From the NCBI GenBank assembly GCA_033239005.1, contig BSQZ01000014.1, positions 4,345,001 to 4,409,000 on the forward strand: a stretch of DNA of 64,000 nt. Reading direction: 5' to 3'. Position 1 is the stretch's first letter. Every line of letters starts with the position of its first letter. Origin of the DNA: Lamellibrachia satsuma (lineage: Eukaryota > Annelida > Polychaeta > Sabellida > Siboglinidae). The position numbers and the translations under genes are program-made. The notes under the pieces were generated by a model that did no database searches, was not told the DNA's origin, and saw only the letters and a program-made list of their open reading frames with translations. Positions 33,337 to 46,089 of the stretch are shown one piece after another.

Positions 33337-34377
33337 ACTACTCTGTATATATATACATGATTACGAATGCATGGTAGTGCTAATATGCCTTGTCTAGATT
33401 AATAAACTCTTCAAAGGGAAAACCACCAAAGGTCAAATACAATGTCCCATAGAGTTGTTTCTTCGAAAGCCGAAGGTCTGCATTCTGCGTTGACTAGTCA
33501 ATGAATGTGACACGGTAGATATTAGTGACTGTCCATAAAGTCCGTGGTTGGCTTTGTCACCATATATGTTAGACGCTGATGCTGGACGATTAGAAAAATA
33601 GCACACAATACTTGTGAAACGACTAGGGTTGGCTGCCGGCCAATGGTTCAAACCAAGTGCCTCCTGGGCACGAGGCGAGCACACCATAAATTAATATGTT
33701 TTCGAAGTAAGAATAATTAAACTTGTATGGGATTACTATTTGCCTCGTATGTTGGTTAACAGGAGTTTGTGCATATAGAGTTATGCAGAATCTGCAAAGG
33801 ACATTGCAGTGTTTCATCACAGCACTAAATTTTACTTTTACCAGTGTGTGTTCCGTCTGTACATCCTCCGGTTTAACGAAATGTTCGAACAATATTTATT
33901 TTTTGTTTTTAAATTTGTCGTAATGAATACAAAAAATCTCTATGGTCGTTTGACTAAAACAAGTTATAAGAAGACTATACAAAGAACGATTATCGGCATC
34001 ATTTGTTTTGACGCAAAACTTAAACGTTATAAGAAAATGGGTTTAGTTTTCACTGCAAGAATATTAACATTGAATGCAACTTAATTATGTTCACATATAT
34101 TATTTATGTGCATTTTTTATTTGCATATTAGCTGGCATCCATTGATTAGTATATTTATCGTTTACTATGGATGGATATACGTTTTGTCTGGCTTTGTTTT
34201 ATACATATACTTAGCAAACAACCATGGGTCATGATTTAGTATACTTGTTATACGTGATGTTATGTTTTGTATGTTGTAGCATCAACAGCATTGAATGCAC
34301 GACGATGACAGTCAGCTATGACATGTAACAACGATTAGCATAACGCAGTCAGTGATAAACGGGGCAGAGACTGCAAT
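33337..34377. other. Non-coding, no assignable feature
   Basis: Short AT-rich ORFs only. This may contain the promoter of the DUF4559-like ORF that starts at 34378, but no core element could be picked with confidence. Confidence 0.35.
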
Positions 34378-34845
34378 ATGGCGAGCACACCAATTCAGGT
34401 TTTAGACCGATTCGCCGATAAACAATACATTAATTGGTTTAAATGCGGTCAGGCTTTGACATGTGTCGCTGAGGGATTAACACCCTTCTGCAAACTTGTG
34501 GTTGATGACTTGCATAAACAGCTCGTAAGGAACCTTGGGAACAAGCAATGCACTACCGGGTGTATAGCAAATAAGATTTGCAAAAGACCTGGTCCTCACG
34601 GGAACAAATGCTGGACCATCCGCTGTCGTGACAACATTTGCAACAAGTGGGTGGACAGCATTGTTCCACTAATTGCCACGTCACAGTTTGCATGGGACAA
34701 CAGCACTATCAGCGAATGGCCAGTAAAGTCTTGGCAACTTGGTAAGATCTTCATGGGGTCTGGCCAAGACCCATGCAACGTGCATCCTTCTCAAACAGAT
34801 GCGAAGAAGATACCCGGTATAGTACCTGACAGATGCCCACCTTAG
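34378..34845 (+). CDS. DUF4559 (CXorf38-like) ORF, truncated at its 3' end
   Basis: The ORF has 155 residues, starts at ATGGCG and has no internal stop. YINWFKCGQALTCVAEGLTPF is followed by LHKQLV, a series of Cys residues (CTTGC, CKRP, CWTIRCRDNIC) and NKWVDSIVPL. It then reads FAWDNSTISEWPVKSWQLGK with IFM. The CXorf38/DUF4559 family shows the same order: Y.NW...G..L, F..E...FH, Cys pairs, W+.EI..HH, W.N...WP.D.WE.AK.FM. The molecular role of that family is not known to me. From about 34797 on, the sequence is the antisense of an SGNH-like repeat, so the last about 16 codons are not original and the ORF is a truncated copy. Typical members continue for tens to hundreds of residues. Confidence 0.6.
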   Translation: MASTPIQVLDRFADKQYINWFKCGQALTCVAEGLTPFCKLVVDDLHKQLVRNLGNKQCTTGCIANKICKRPGPHGNKCWTIRCRDNICNKWVDSIVPLIATSQFAWDNSTISEWPVKSWQLGKIFMGSGQDPCNVHPSQTDAKKIPGIVPDRCPP

Positions 34846-35382
34846 CGAACCCTCCTACTAGTCCTAGATTAATGGAATCACGGACAACGTGTAAAATGTC
34901 TCTTGCCAGCTGGGTTGGTACGCATGTGGCGCTGTTAAAGTCACTGCCCCCAATTTGAAAAAAAACAGACAATGTACCGATCGTGATAAATTAATGTCTC
35001 GAATGGCCGCTTGCGCGAAAAGCAATCAGCCCCATGTTGTCCCTGCACACCCAAAGGACGCAAACAGTCGATCCAGTCGAGCATTCCTAATGCTGTGTGT
35101 ACGACCGTGCTGATGGAATCTACGACCGGACTATGTCTCAGGAACAAGACTCGCTTGGGGCGAAGTAAACACTGTGCGGCCATTCGCTGACAGTTGGACT
35201 GGCGTGTTGACATTTTAGATATAACGTATCTAGGTCAATCCCTTCGGCTTCGAAGGCTGTCAACAAACTGACTGATACAGAAATCACAAGTATACCCACC
35301 GTCGAAGCAGAAACTGTGCAGCGCATGTCACGGCAATGGTATACACAATATTGTGGCACAACGCACGTATGAACATTAATAA
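34797..35382 (-). pseudogene. SGNH-hydrolase-like repeat copy, minus strand
   Basis: On the minus strand, frames give CVYHCRDMRCTVSASTVGIL, LTAFEAEGIDLDTLYLKCQH, then LFLRHSPVVDSISTVVHTAL, FFQIGGSDFNSATCVPTQLA and RDILHVVRDSINL. It matches the + copy at 37655-38345, but with frameshifts. The S in the first block and QIGG in the third recall SGNH/GDSL hydrolases carried by some LINE ORF1s and other retroelements; which element it came from is unclear. Confidence 0.55.
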
Positions 35383-35639
35383 TATATGAATTCTAGCACA
35401 GTTTATTTCGGACATATCAGTCTCTCCGACAGCTTCCTGGTACGCGCTAGACTAGTGTCAAAGTTTCGGCGCAACTCGGCTGTAGCTGACTGTCTCTCGA
35501 CTGTTGGTTGTCCCTCGACTGGTGCCGCGAAGGTCGATGGAGGCGGAGGTCGTAGCATTGTTATGGGCCCCAGTCTCAGTCTCCGAAACCAATATCACTT
35601 CTGGTACCCCAGGCTGCCACTATGGAATACCCGCAAAGT

Positions 35640-36070
35640 TAAAACCCCCACGGTCTCGTCAGCGTAGAAGACGTGCTCAGCACTTGACGCGTGACTGTCA
35701 CATTATTTGCGTTGTTTCAAAAACAATGTCACTGAGGTGTGGTTGAATCAAAGTTAAGCGGGTCCTGGCCGAGTTTACACGTGCATTATTGCATCACATA
35801 CGACACGGCAGTCAGACGCAACGAAACTCTGACGAAAGATATATATATATAGTTAAATGACATTAACCGTTAAAACGAGAGCAATCCTTCAATACGCAAA
35901 CCTCCCAATGACCAACTTACAGGGTATTTCAAAACACAACATCTTGTACACAGTCACAATCCCCTCCTTCACGACTGTAGATACTGAATCCACTGACTTT
36001 GTGACACATATACAAACCTCTGTAAACAGATTTATGACATTACTCCATGCACAGCTTGTTATAAAAATAT
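35640..36070 (+). repeat. Interspersed repeat, inverted copy of 18060-18500
   Basis: Landmarks include TTGCGTTGTTTCAAAAACAA, CATCACATACGACACGGCAG, TTAACCGTTAAAACGAGAGC and ACACAACATCTTGTACACAG. A short AT tract (35840-35850) lies at the same place as the TA array in other copies. No protein is encoded. Confidence 0.55.
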
Positions 36071-37654
36071 GAAACAACCCCTTAACAGTCAGACACAACA
36101 CGATCACGTGACAAGATAGTTGCGTGGCCATTGTTGGTCGAAGCAGTTGTGGCAATTTTTCGAGACGTCTTCACTGTATTGTAGGCTGTGGGTGGTAAGC
36201 TTATGCCTAATTTTAGAATAGACCACTGTAAGGCAAATTTGAAGATAAGATTGCGTTTATTACAGTTTAACTACTAAAATTATACAAAACCAAGTTTCTC
36301 AGTCCTTGCACAATTTGCACTACTGATCTAACTTCTGTACCTCGTCAAAGTATAAAATATCAACCAAAAGTTCAAAATACAACCAAAAACAAGAGCGTTA
36401 AGAACAACAATAAAAGGTGAAAGAACAGATGACATTGAACACAGTAACAAAGACGACCCAAAAGACGACTTAAAAGATGTCTTAAAAGACGACTGGCCAC
36501 AATCAGGAGTGGGCCAGGACTTGCGTTCGCCTGTACAAATACAAACCAAACCAGTAAGCTATTTGCATTGTGTCCAGTGTAAGATGACACATCTGTTAAA
36601 TACCATAGTTCCAACACATTGGTGTTGTTCACAATATTGTCTGTAAAATACATGTTATCTTATTCAGTATTAATATATAATCATACTTGTAGGTATTAAT
36701 GTAATACTAGTACTCTACATGTAAAACACCCTTAATATTATAAATTCAACAGTCTACAATGTTGTCAATTTCACATGTGCATGCCCTGACTAGCCTAGCT
36801 GTCATTCCACTGTTGTTTACAAACAAGTCTGGGACACTGCTCAACTTACAGGTCTCTGGGGAATACTCAAGATCAGTCCTCTCCCAGCCACCTCCTAGAG
36901 CAATTAATCAATGTGACTTCAAAGGGAGAGAAGGTACCAGACTGATCCTGGCTTAACTGTAGGGACAGTTACGTAATACCTATACACATGCACAATTTAT
37001 GCTTGCACCATGTCTATCACATCTTGTAACATATTAACTAACAGTAGCACCACTAAACATGATCAAAACTTAACTTTCTAAAGGGATCTGTACATTTACC
37101 AGCTACTGACTGCAAGTGGTCAAAATCTCATTAAGCCCTGTTGGGCATTCTTCCCTAAGGTCCAACGACCACTTATTCCTGATCTTCCACACATTAGTAA
37201 TCTAAGTAATTATAACTGATCAAGTAAATGCCTTGACATAAACAGATGGACAATTCTCTATCACACAGTATGATACAATTACAATTTGAAAACATTGCTT
37301 AATAAGGTAGAAAACATCATTTAGGGACTTATCAAAACAGAGTTGTCATTAACTGTAGAATCAGGCCTGGCCTACTGGGGCAGGGCCCCTTCCACTGACC
37401 ACACGTGACCCCTGTCTGTAGGGTAAAATTTATGTTTAAACAACTGAATTATTAGTAATAAGACCAACTACCTACACAGTAAATACAACTAATTACAGGA
37501 CAAACAATCATAGCAATAATAGTTCACTAACTATATTCTCTAAATTACGTTACGTTACCCTGGGTGCTGCCATCATGTGGTGGGTAACTAAACTACTCGA
37601 ACCGACAAGTGACTATGTCACAGTATCACTACTATTATATTATTCGTTTTCATA
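36071..37654. other. Non-coding, no assignable feature
   Basis: Short ORFs only. Bases 36430-36500 contain AAAGACGAC/AAAAGATGTC repeats. No domain or element end is recognised. Confidence 0.35.
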
Positions 37655-38142
37655 TGTGCGTTGTGCCACAATATTGTGTATACCCCTGTCGTGACAAACG
37701 CTGCACAGTTTCTGCTTCGACGGTGGGTATACTTGTGGGTTTTGCGCCAATCAGTTTGTTGACAGCCTTCGAAGCCGAAGGGATTGACCTAGATAGATTC
37801 TATATAAAGTGTCAGCACGACAGTCCAACTGTCAGTGGATGGCCGCACACTGTTTACTTCGCCCCAAGCGGGTCTTGTTCCTGAGACATAGTGCGGTCGC
37901 CAGATTCCATCAGCACGGTTGTACACACGGCATTGGGAATGCTGGACTGGATCCACTGTTTGTGTCTTTTGGATGTACGGGGGCAGCAGGGGGCGTGATT
38001 GCTTTTGGCGCAACCATTCGAGACATTGATTTACCACGATCGGTAGATTTTCTCTTTTTGCAAATTGGGGGCAATGAATTGAACAGCGCCACATGCGTAT
38101 CAACCCAGCTGGCAAGAGACATTTTACACGTTGCCCGTGATT

Positions 38143-39009
<867 letters not shown>

Positions 39010-39015
<6 letters not shown>

Positions 39016-39790
39016 TAGGACAGGTGCACCCAGTCCAGGAAGGGTCACGCTAACACAACCACACTCTGTGCTTGACAAAATGGCTAACATAAGTATCATT
39101 CACAAAAGTTATTCAGTTGTGGTTTGTGCATTCACAACACTGTGGTGCTTACAATGTAATGCTTCACATCGGCACTCCTCCTGCGCCCAACCAATGACTC
39201 ACGTGTCTCATTGCGATCTTATCAGTAACGCGTCGTTGTTATGTACCCTGGAGGTTGTTCGTGCCACAAACGTTAATGTTGAACACAAGGGGCGCTGTAA
39301 CTCAGTGGTTAAAACGTCGGACTCTCAGTCGAGCCGATCACGGTTTGAATCTACGTTGCCTTAGTTCACTTAGCCTTATAAATGAGTAATAAGACTTTGG
39401 TGACTGTGTGTGAATTAATAGTCTTCGTGCAGTGTTTGCAACGTGGCTGAATGCTTCCAGGAAAAGTTGCTGTTGGAATTAACAGGTCTGGCAGGAGTGA
39501 CGCTTTGGTCATATCGACTGGATATAGCGTGATACATAATGACTTACCTTTACTATGACATACGTTGTAACCGATGCGTTGTCATACGGTACCTCTTATA
39601 TCATGCGTTTATGTCATCGCGGCGATTGGCACATGCCAGCCTTCCATACGAAATGAGTGGTGTGAGCAGGATTTAATATCCCATGACATTACTCCGTTGG
39701 CACTATTACGACCGAATATTCATACATGAATGTGTAGCTAGTTAGCAACGAATGCAATACATGTTCTCCACGGATACATGCTACTACTTG
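39010..39790 (+). repeat. Interspersed repeat module with tRNA-like head
   Basis: It is related to 41815-42670 (same strand) and 17245-18240 (opposite strand). It contains GACTCACGTGTCTCATTGCG, TTATCAGTAACGCGTCG, the tRNA-like segment at 39288-39362, TAATAAGACTTTGGTGACTG and GTGTAGCTAGTTAGCAACGA. The + ORF at 39068-39364 has no recognised domain. Confidence 0.65.
39288..39362 (+). repeat. tRNA-derived SINE-like head
   Basis: GGCGCTGTAACTCAGTGGTT (A-box region), then GTCGGACTCTCAGTCG in the anticodon-arm position, and CGGTTTGAATCT (B-box GGTTTGAATC). Acceptor-stem pairing is poor and no CCA-type end is present, so this is tRNA-derived repeat sequence rather than a working tRNA. Related but shortened versions occur at 42238-42275 (+) and about 17690-17752 (-). 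Confidence 0.55.
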
Positions 39791-40289
39791 TAAGGGTCAT
39801 GTAATAAAACATAATAATAATAAAACAAACAAACAAAGAGACAATACATAACATTACTGAGAAGGTTGTTCGCTCGGATGTACTGATCGAAGAAACTCTG
39901 TGTATTCATTGTGAGTAAATATTATATTTGTTGTATTAGTAAACTGAATGTATATCGTGTTAGTCAATTATGTAATTATAGTCATTCTTAGCGTGGTATC
40001 GACATTCATTGTAGTGTCGGGTGTTGGAGACGAGCCATACAGTGAAGTGGCTGTGATGTTCTGGCAATCAACCACGGTCAGACCGAGGTAGCCACCAGCG
40101 TAATGCTGTGGAAGCTCAATTGATGTCGGTAGCCTCGACGAAAGGAACGTATACTTTCTGTTCTTGGTGTATTTTTGTTTATAAACTTATAGTTTGTTAG
40201 ATTGAAAACCCGATAGAGGGTCAGTTCTTATTCTCGGAATTACTCGGAATGTTCATGCGATAATTTATGATACGTTTATTATATAATTA

Positions 40290-41100
40290 CAGACGTCTTT
40301 CATTATACCCTGAATCCAACTCTCAAGATTCGCTTCACCTGGCATTTTTGACACTGAGCCAATACTCAATTACATGCGAATACATTTCTTCAAATGCATC
40401 TTACTGCATGGCTAACTAATTCTGGATAGAACCTATGGTATTTATTAAATATATTTATTAATTTATTATAGGTTTCCCATTTACACAAAATCACGAATGA
40501 ATGGATTCATGTTATTGCAAATGCTTTAGACTAACATTGGTGCTTAATCATAATTCTGAAAAGATACATCAAGCTACACTAACGCGACGTCTAAGGACTG
40601 GGACATGGGAAATCCTGTTCTTTAACATGGGCCAGCCGTGACAAATACGTGTGCTTGGAGAATCCACCACCCCCGCACCGTGACACGTGACGTTATCAGT
40701 GCAACTGCGGTGTGGGTGGTGCGGTTGGTCACTACCGGTCCATAATGCACCAAATATATATAGGTCAGTGTTCACAGTGCAATGGGCAATGAGGGTAGGG
40801 CCCATTGCCGCCCCGCCCCCAATATGCCACTGAGTGTGACTCATTAACCGTTAATAGGAAAACAGTCCTTCAAAACACTATCTCTTCAATGATGTATTAA
40901 GGTAGCAATGTGCCACGCAACCTGTCGAGGCAAAGTATAAATACATGTGTTACACAGTCACGACCCCCTCCGTTCCACGGCCGCAGGTACACTGCTGAAG
41001 CCATTGACTGCGTGACACAGATATACACCACTAGTGTAGGCGCACTCAACCAAGAAAGTGTGACGCTAACACAACCACGAACACATAATCCTTCCTAGCA
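40290..41100 (+). repeat. Interspersed repeat module, direct copy at 43600-44330
   Basis: Shared blocks in order: CAATTACATGCGAATAC-like, GAACCTATGGTATTTATTAAA, TTTATTAATT...TATAGGTTTCC, CACGTGTGCTTGGA-like, CCACCCCCGC, CATTGACTGCGTGACACA and GACGCTAACACAACCACGA. Its right part also matches 13520-13850 inverted. Confidence 0.65.
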
Positions 41101-41149
41101 GTTAGAAAGAAGAGGGTGTTCCTAAATTGCACAAGGTTCTCTCTCCCTG

Positions 41150-41283
41150 TCACCCTCTCTCTCTCTCCCTCTCTCCATCTCCCTCTCCACTCTCCCCCCT
41201 CTCTCCCTCTCTTCCTATCTCACTCTCTCTCCAATCTACCTCTCTCTCTCTCTCTCCCGCCTCTCTCTCTCTCTCTCCCATCT

Positions 41284-41344
<61 letters not shown>

Positions 41345-41352
41345 CCTCTCTC
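41150..41352. repeat. CT-rich microsatellite
   Basis: CTCTCC and CTCCCT variants condense into about 30 perfect CT units (41292-41340). The ORFs (SLSLSL, REREREG) are array products. Confidence 0.95.
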
Positions 41353-41615
41353 AGAGTAATCCTCCCTAACTGGTAGAAAGCAAAGGGTGTTCCTAAGTGC
41401 TGCACATGTGCGAATGTGACGTCACGTGTTGGTATACACGAAAGCCACTATTGTACAGGATGATGGTGAGGAGGAAATACATTTACTTACTTACTTACAT
41501 ATGTTAGACAACTGTTTGTAACGTGCTATGTTCACACTATAAACAGTACTACCCTATGTGTCATGCAGTGGATGAAACTGTTTCTGCCGTGCAATGAAAT
41601 GCCGGTCAGTGGTCC

Positions 41616-41804
<189 letters not shown>

Positions 41805-42670
41805 TTAGGGGTATTGCACAACACAACACTTTGTACAGTGTCAACACCCCCTCCATCACGTCTGTATGTACTACATCCACTGACTGTGTGACACATATAT
41901 ACACCATTAGGACAGGTTCACCCAGTCCAGAAAGTGTCACGCTAACACAACAGTGCTCTGTAGCTTGACAAAATGGCTAACACACGATCATTCACATGTG
42001 TTATTCAGTTGTGGTTTGTTGACTTTGTATTCACAACATTATTTTACTCCTGCGACCAAACACTAATGACTCACGTGTTTCATAGCGATCATATCAGTAA
42101 CGCGTAGTGCTTGTGTAAGCTGGAGATTATTCTTGCCTCAAATGCTATGGTTGCACTGTGCCGGTCAAGTACTGACTCAGTTGTAAAAAAATAACTACCC
42201 GGTGATAGAAACGAGGGGCAACGTTTTGCACCAAGGGGCGCTGTAACTCTCAATCGGGGTTTGAATCTAAGTTGCATTACTTCATTTATTTGTATAAACG
42301 AGTGCCCAGTAATAAGACTTTGGTGACTTTTTGTGAATTAATAGTCTTCATGCAGTGTTTGTAACGTGGCTGAATGCTTCCCAGAAAAGTTGAGTTGGTG
42401 TTAGAATGAAAAGGTCTGGCAGGAGTGACGTGTAACACGCGTTGGTCCTAATGACTGGATACATCGTGATACATAAGGATACATAAGTCATACGGTACCT
42501 CGTCTATCATATGGGAGTCTTTCATACGAAATGAGTGTTGTGAACTGGAATCAATATCCCATGACATCATTCCATTCCCATTGATAATATTACGACCCAA
42601 TATTCATGCATGAATGTGTAGCTAGTTATCAACGACTGAGACAAATATCTACTACTTATAAGGGCCAGGT
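41805..42670 (+). repeat. Interspersed repeat module, second + copy
   Basis: It is related to 39010-39790 and to 17245-18240 (inverted), including GTATTGCACAACACAACACT, CACTGACTGTGTGACACATA, ATATCAGTAACGCGTAG, AAGGGGCGCTGTAACTCTCA and TTCATACGAAATGAGTGTTG. The tRNA-like head has lost its middle. Confidence 0.65.
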
Positions 42671-42844
42671 AATATAACAAGAAAAATAGATTCATGCGTT
42701 TACGTGTATTATTTCACAGTTAGCAGTTAGTAACATGTAGTCATGGATTAACGAAAGAACTGAGCTATGTTTCTTCAGACAAGGCAAGAGTTCTAGGTGA
42801 AGATTTGTGGAGCCTTTTGACATGACACAACAATTATGTCCATT

Positions 42845-43480
42845 GTGTTTGACAAGCTGCAACTCTCAACAGAAGAATTTCAAGCTACATTTCGGAAATG
42901 GGGTATGAAAATCAACTTCTCCAAATGCAAGGTCATCATTACATCGAACAAACGTATTGTTCTGAAAGGCGAAGAACTCCAGACCGTCTGAAAGTTCTGC
43001 TTCTTGGGTAGCATAGTACCATCTACAGAGAGAGAAGTTAGTCGACGCATAGCTCTGGCATAGGCAGCCTTTGGTAGACTCAGAAATGACACAGTTTCCA
43101 ACGAAGCATCTCAACAAGACTAAGCGACATATTATGTAGATCTTTATACTGCCAATAACAATCTATGGTGCGGGGGCTTGGACGCTACAATCACATGAAT
43201 TTCAATCTCTGCGAGCTATTAGAGATGTTACCAGGGCGGTCAGACAACAAAATATCAAAATCAGAGAGGACACCTTTTCCCCTGAATCTACCACATATGT
43301 CATCACACACAGAAGACTTGAGTAGTCTTGGCTCGTGTGCTGTATACAAACATATACCATTGTTAAGCAAGCATGCAAACAAGACTTCAAAGGACAGCAG
43401 AAGAGAGGAATGTCACTGAAGAGGTGGAGTGTTGACTACAGAGCGGCATGCCTAAACAGAACATAGGGTGCAACTTCCCG
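42845..43480 (+). pseudogene. Decayed RTE-like LINE RT C-terminal segment
   Basis: The frame reads EEFQATFRKWGMKINFSKCK, KGEELQTV, a stop, KFCFLGSIVPSTEREVSRRI and AAFGRLRND. After a shift come RAIRDVTRAVRQQNIKIRED and FKGQQKRGMSLKRWSVDYRA. This is the C-terminal third of endonuclease-RT LINEs (G..IN..K.K.M, F.YLGS......EI.RRI..A...F..L, KG.RKRGR...RW). Stops and frameshifts are frequent. Confidence 0.75.
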
Positions 43481-43599
43481 GAGGACAGCGAGGGTCACAA
43501 AGGCCTGTACATTTAAGTTAAGAAGTCAGGTAAGTCTAAATCCTATTTAGACAGCACACTGCATACGTTATTTTAATAGTGGTGAACTGACAGATGGCT

Positions 43600-44330
43600 T
43601 TATTGGCACGAAGTTGTGTTTCAAATCACCGCACCTTTAATCTATTTAATCCCATGTCATTGTTTTTTAAGCAGCAATATTAGTGAGCCAATACCCAATT
43701 ACATACCAATGTATTATTTTCTTCTAATGCATCGTACTGCATGGTTGAATTATTCACGATAGAACCTACGGTGTTTATTAAATATATTTATTAATTATAG
43801 GTTTCCTATTTGCACAAAAGCACGCATAAATGGATGCTTTAGACTTACAATTGTGCTTAACCAGTATTCTGAAAAGTTACGTCAAGCTGCACTAGCACGA
43901 CGGCTTATGGGTGAGTGTGGCATGAGGAACCCTGTTCTTTAACATGGGTCAGGTGTAACAAACACGTGTGCTTGGATAATCCACCACCCCCGCGCAAAGA
44001 GGACGCCAAGGGGACACATTAAGTAACCCATTAGTCTACACTGCTACATGTTATGTACGAAACAAAATAAGGCAATGAGGGTAGGGCATATTGCCGCCTC
44101 CCCCCGAAATAGGCCACACAACGTCTTCAGTGACGTATTAAGGTAGCACTGTGCCACGCAACATGTCCAGGCGAAGTATCATTACATTTGTTACACAGTC
44201 ACGACCCCCTCCGTTCAACGGCCGCAGGTACACAGCTGAATCCATTGACTGCGTGACACAAATGTACACCACAAGTGCAGAGGCACCCAGTCAAGAAGTG
44301 TGACGCTAACACAACCACGTACACAACTAG
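43600..44330 (+). repeat. Interspersed repeat module, direct copy of 40290-41100
   Basis: Blocks match in order over about 700 bases with many substitutions: GAACCTACGGTGTTTATTAAA, ACACGTGTGCTTGGATAATC, GTTACACAGTCACGACCCCC and TGACGCTAACACAACCACG. It continues directly into the segment (44330-44600) that is inverted at 13290-13540. Confidence 0.65.
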
Positions 44331-44585
44331 GTATATATGGCAACAGACCACATGATCTTAGGAAATCCGTAAGACTTACGGGTCAATCGTAAGTGTGTTG
44401 CTGCTATTGTTTTAACATTGTTTACATTAGTTATGTTACAAACCTTTCCACAATCCCACTTACCTTTCTTCTACTGCGCAAGCTGGTGTCGTCCACCTGT
44501 TGCGGCTCCTTTCTGTCTATTGCGAAGCAACAAATTGTTAAAAAACTTCGGCACAAAAAGGTTTTCCCGTGGTGGTTTTCCCATT

Positions 44586-45027
<442 letters not shown>

Positions 45028-45033
45028 TACATG

Positions 45034-45070
45034 TATAACCACTGGGAAAACCACTGTGGTTATAAGTTAT

Positions 45071-45139
<69 letters not shown>

Positions 45140-45513
45140 GATGTTACAAGGCCTCTTTATACTTTTCAGCCCTTTTCAGAACTTTATCGTCCATATGTTC
45201 CGTTATTTGGTGGCGTACCCAAGCCTGGTCCGGGTCTTTAACCCAGAACTATAGCACTTAAAGCGGACGTGATAACCAACGCACTACCGCGTCTCAATAG
45301 AACGAATCCAGTCATGTATTAGCCACTTGTTTAGCCTGAGCCTAACAACTTACGTGATCTGTGTGTGGGAAGCCTTTGTTACGCCGGTCTACCGTAGCAA
45401 GTAATGCTGCAAGTCGCTAGACGATGAATCATCGCGAATAAACTGCGTTGGCGGAAGTTACGGAAATTGCTTAAACCCCACAAAGCACTGCGAGTTTTCC
45501 CGCTGTGGTTATA
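45034..45513. mobile_element. MITE candidate with ATAACCAC terminal repeats and TA target
   Basis: The left end is ATAACCACTGGGAAAACCAC (45035). The right end is GCGAGTTTTCCCGCTGTGGT followed by TAT (45490-45512), whose complement is ATAACCACAGCGGGAAAACT. TA lies outside both ends. Inside are a CT array (45073-45136) and a tRNA-like segment. It is about 480 bases with no ORF of note. The TIR is shared with the ends at 12176, 13291 and 44653. Confidence 0.6.
45225..45300 (-). repeat. tRNA-Val-like SINE or pseudo-tRNA
   Basis: On the minus strand it reads GCGGTAGTGCGTTGGTTATC then ACGTCCGCTTTAAGTGC and TCTGGGTTAAAGACCCGG. Spacing and words resemble tRNA-Val (TAGTG.GGTTATCACGT..GC, GGTTC-AA..CC) but the B box (GGTTAAAGACC) and acceptor stem are degenerate. 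It is not a functional tRNA by eye. Confidence 0.45.
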
Positions 45514-45842
45514 CCTACTAGCAGAAGTACCCGGGATATCCTGGAATTTTGTAGGTGACTGTCATGGTGACAACATGTGCACTATAACTATCCATCTATA
45601 CCTTGGTGCTTGGTGTTGCCAGTCAATATCTTAATGGTTTCTTGCAATCTAACTCTCGAAATAGCGACTTAATACTGGTAGTCACAGTAGAGTCTAGCAA
45701 CGGATTACGTAACTTCGAATAATCGTAGGAAAACGCACGACGTTGCGAACAATTGTACGTATTTGTTTGCATGATGTTGCGAACAATTGTACGTAATAAC
45801 ACGCACGCACGCGCACGCGCGCCGCGCGCACGCACTCAAGCT

Positions 45843-46048
<206 letters not shown>

Positions 46049-46089
46049 CCCACACGCACAAAACAAACACGCGCGCGCGCACACACAAA

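Noticed and set aside
39288..39362. Functional tRNA gene
   Set aside because: Acceptor stem does not pair, the B box is degenerate (GGTTTGAATC) and decayed versions occur in two other repeat copies; tRNA-derived repeat is the better reading.
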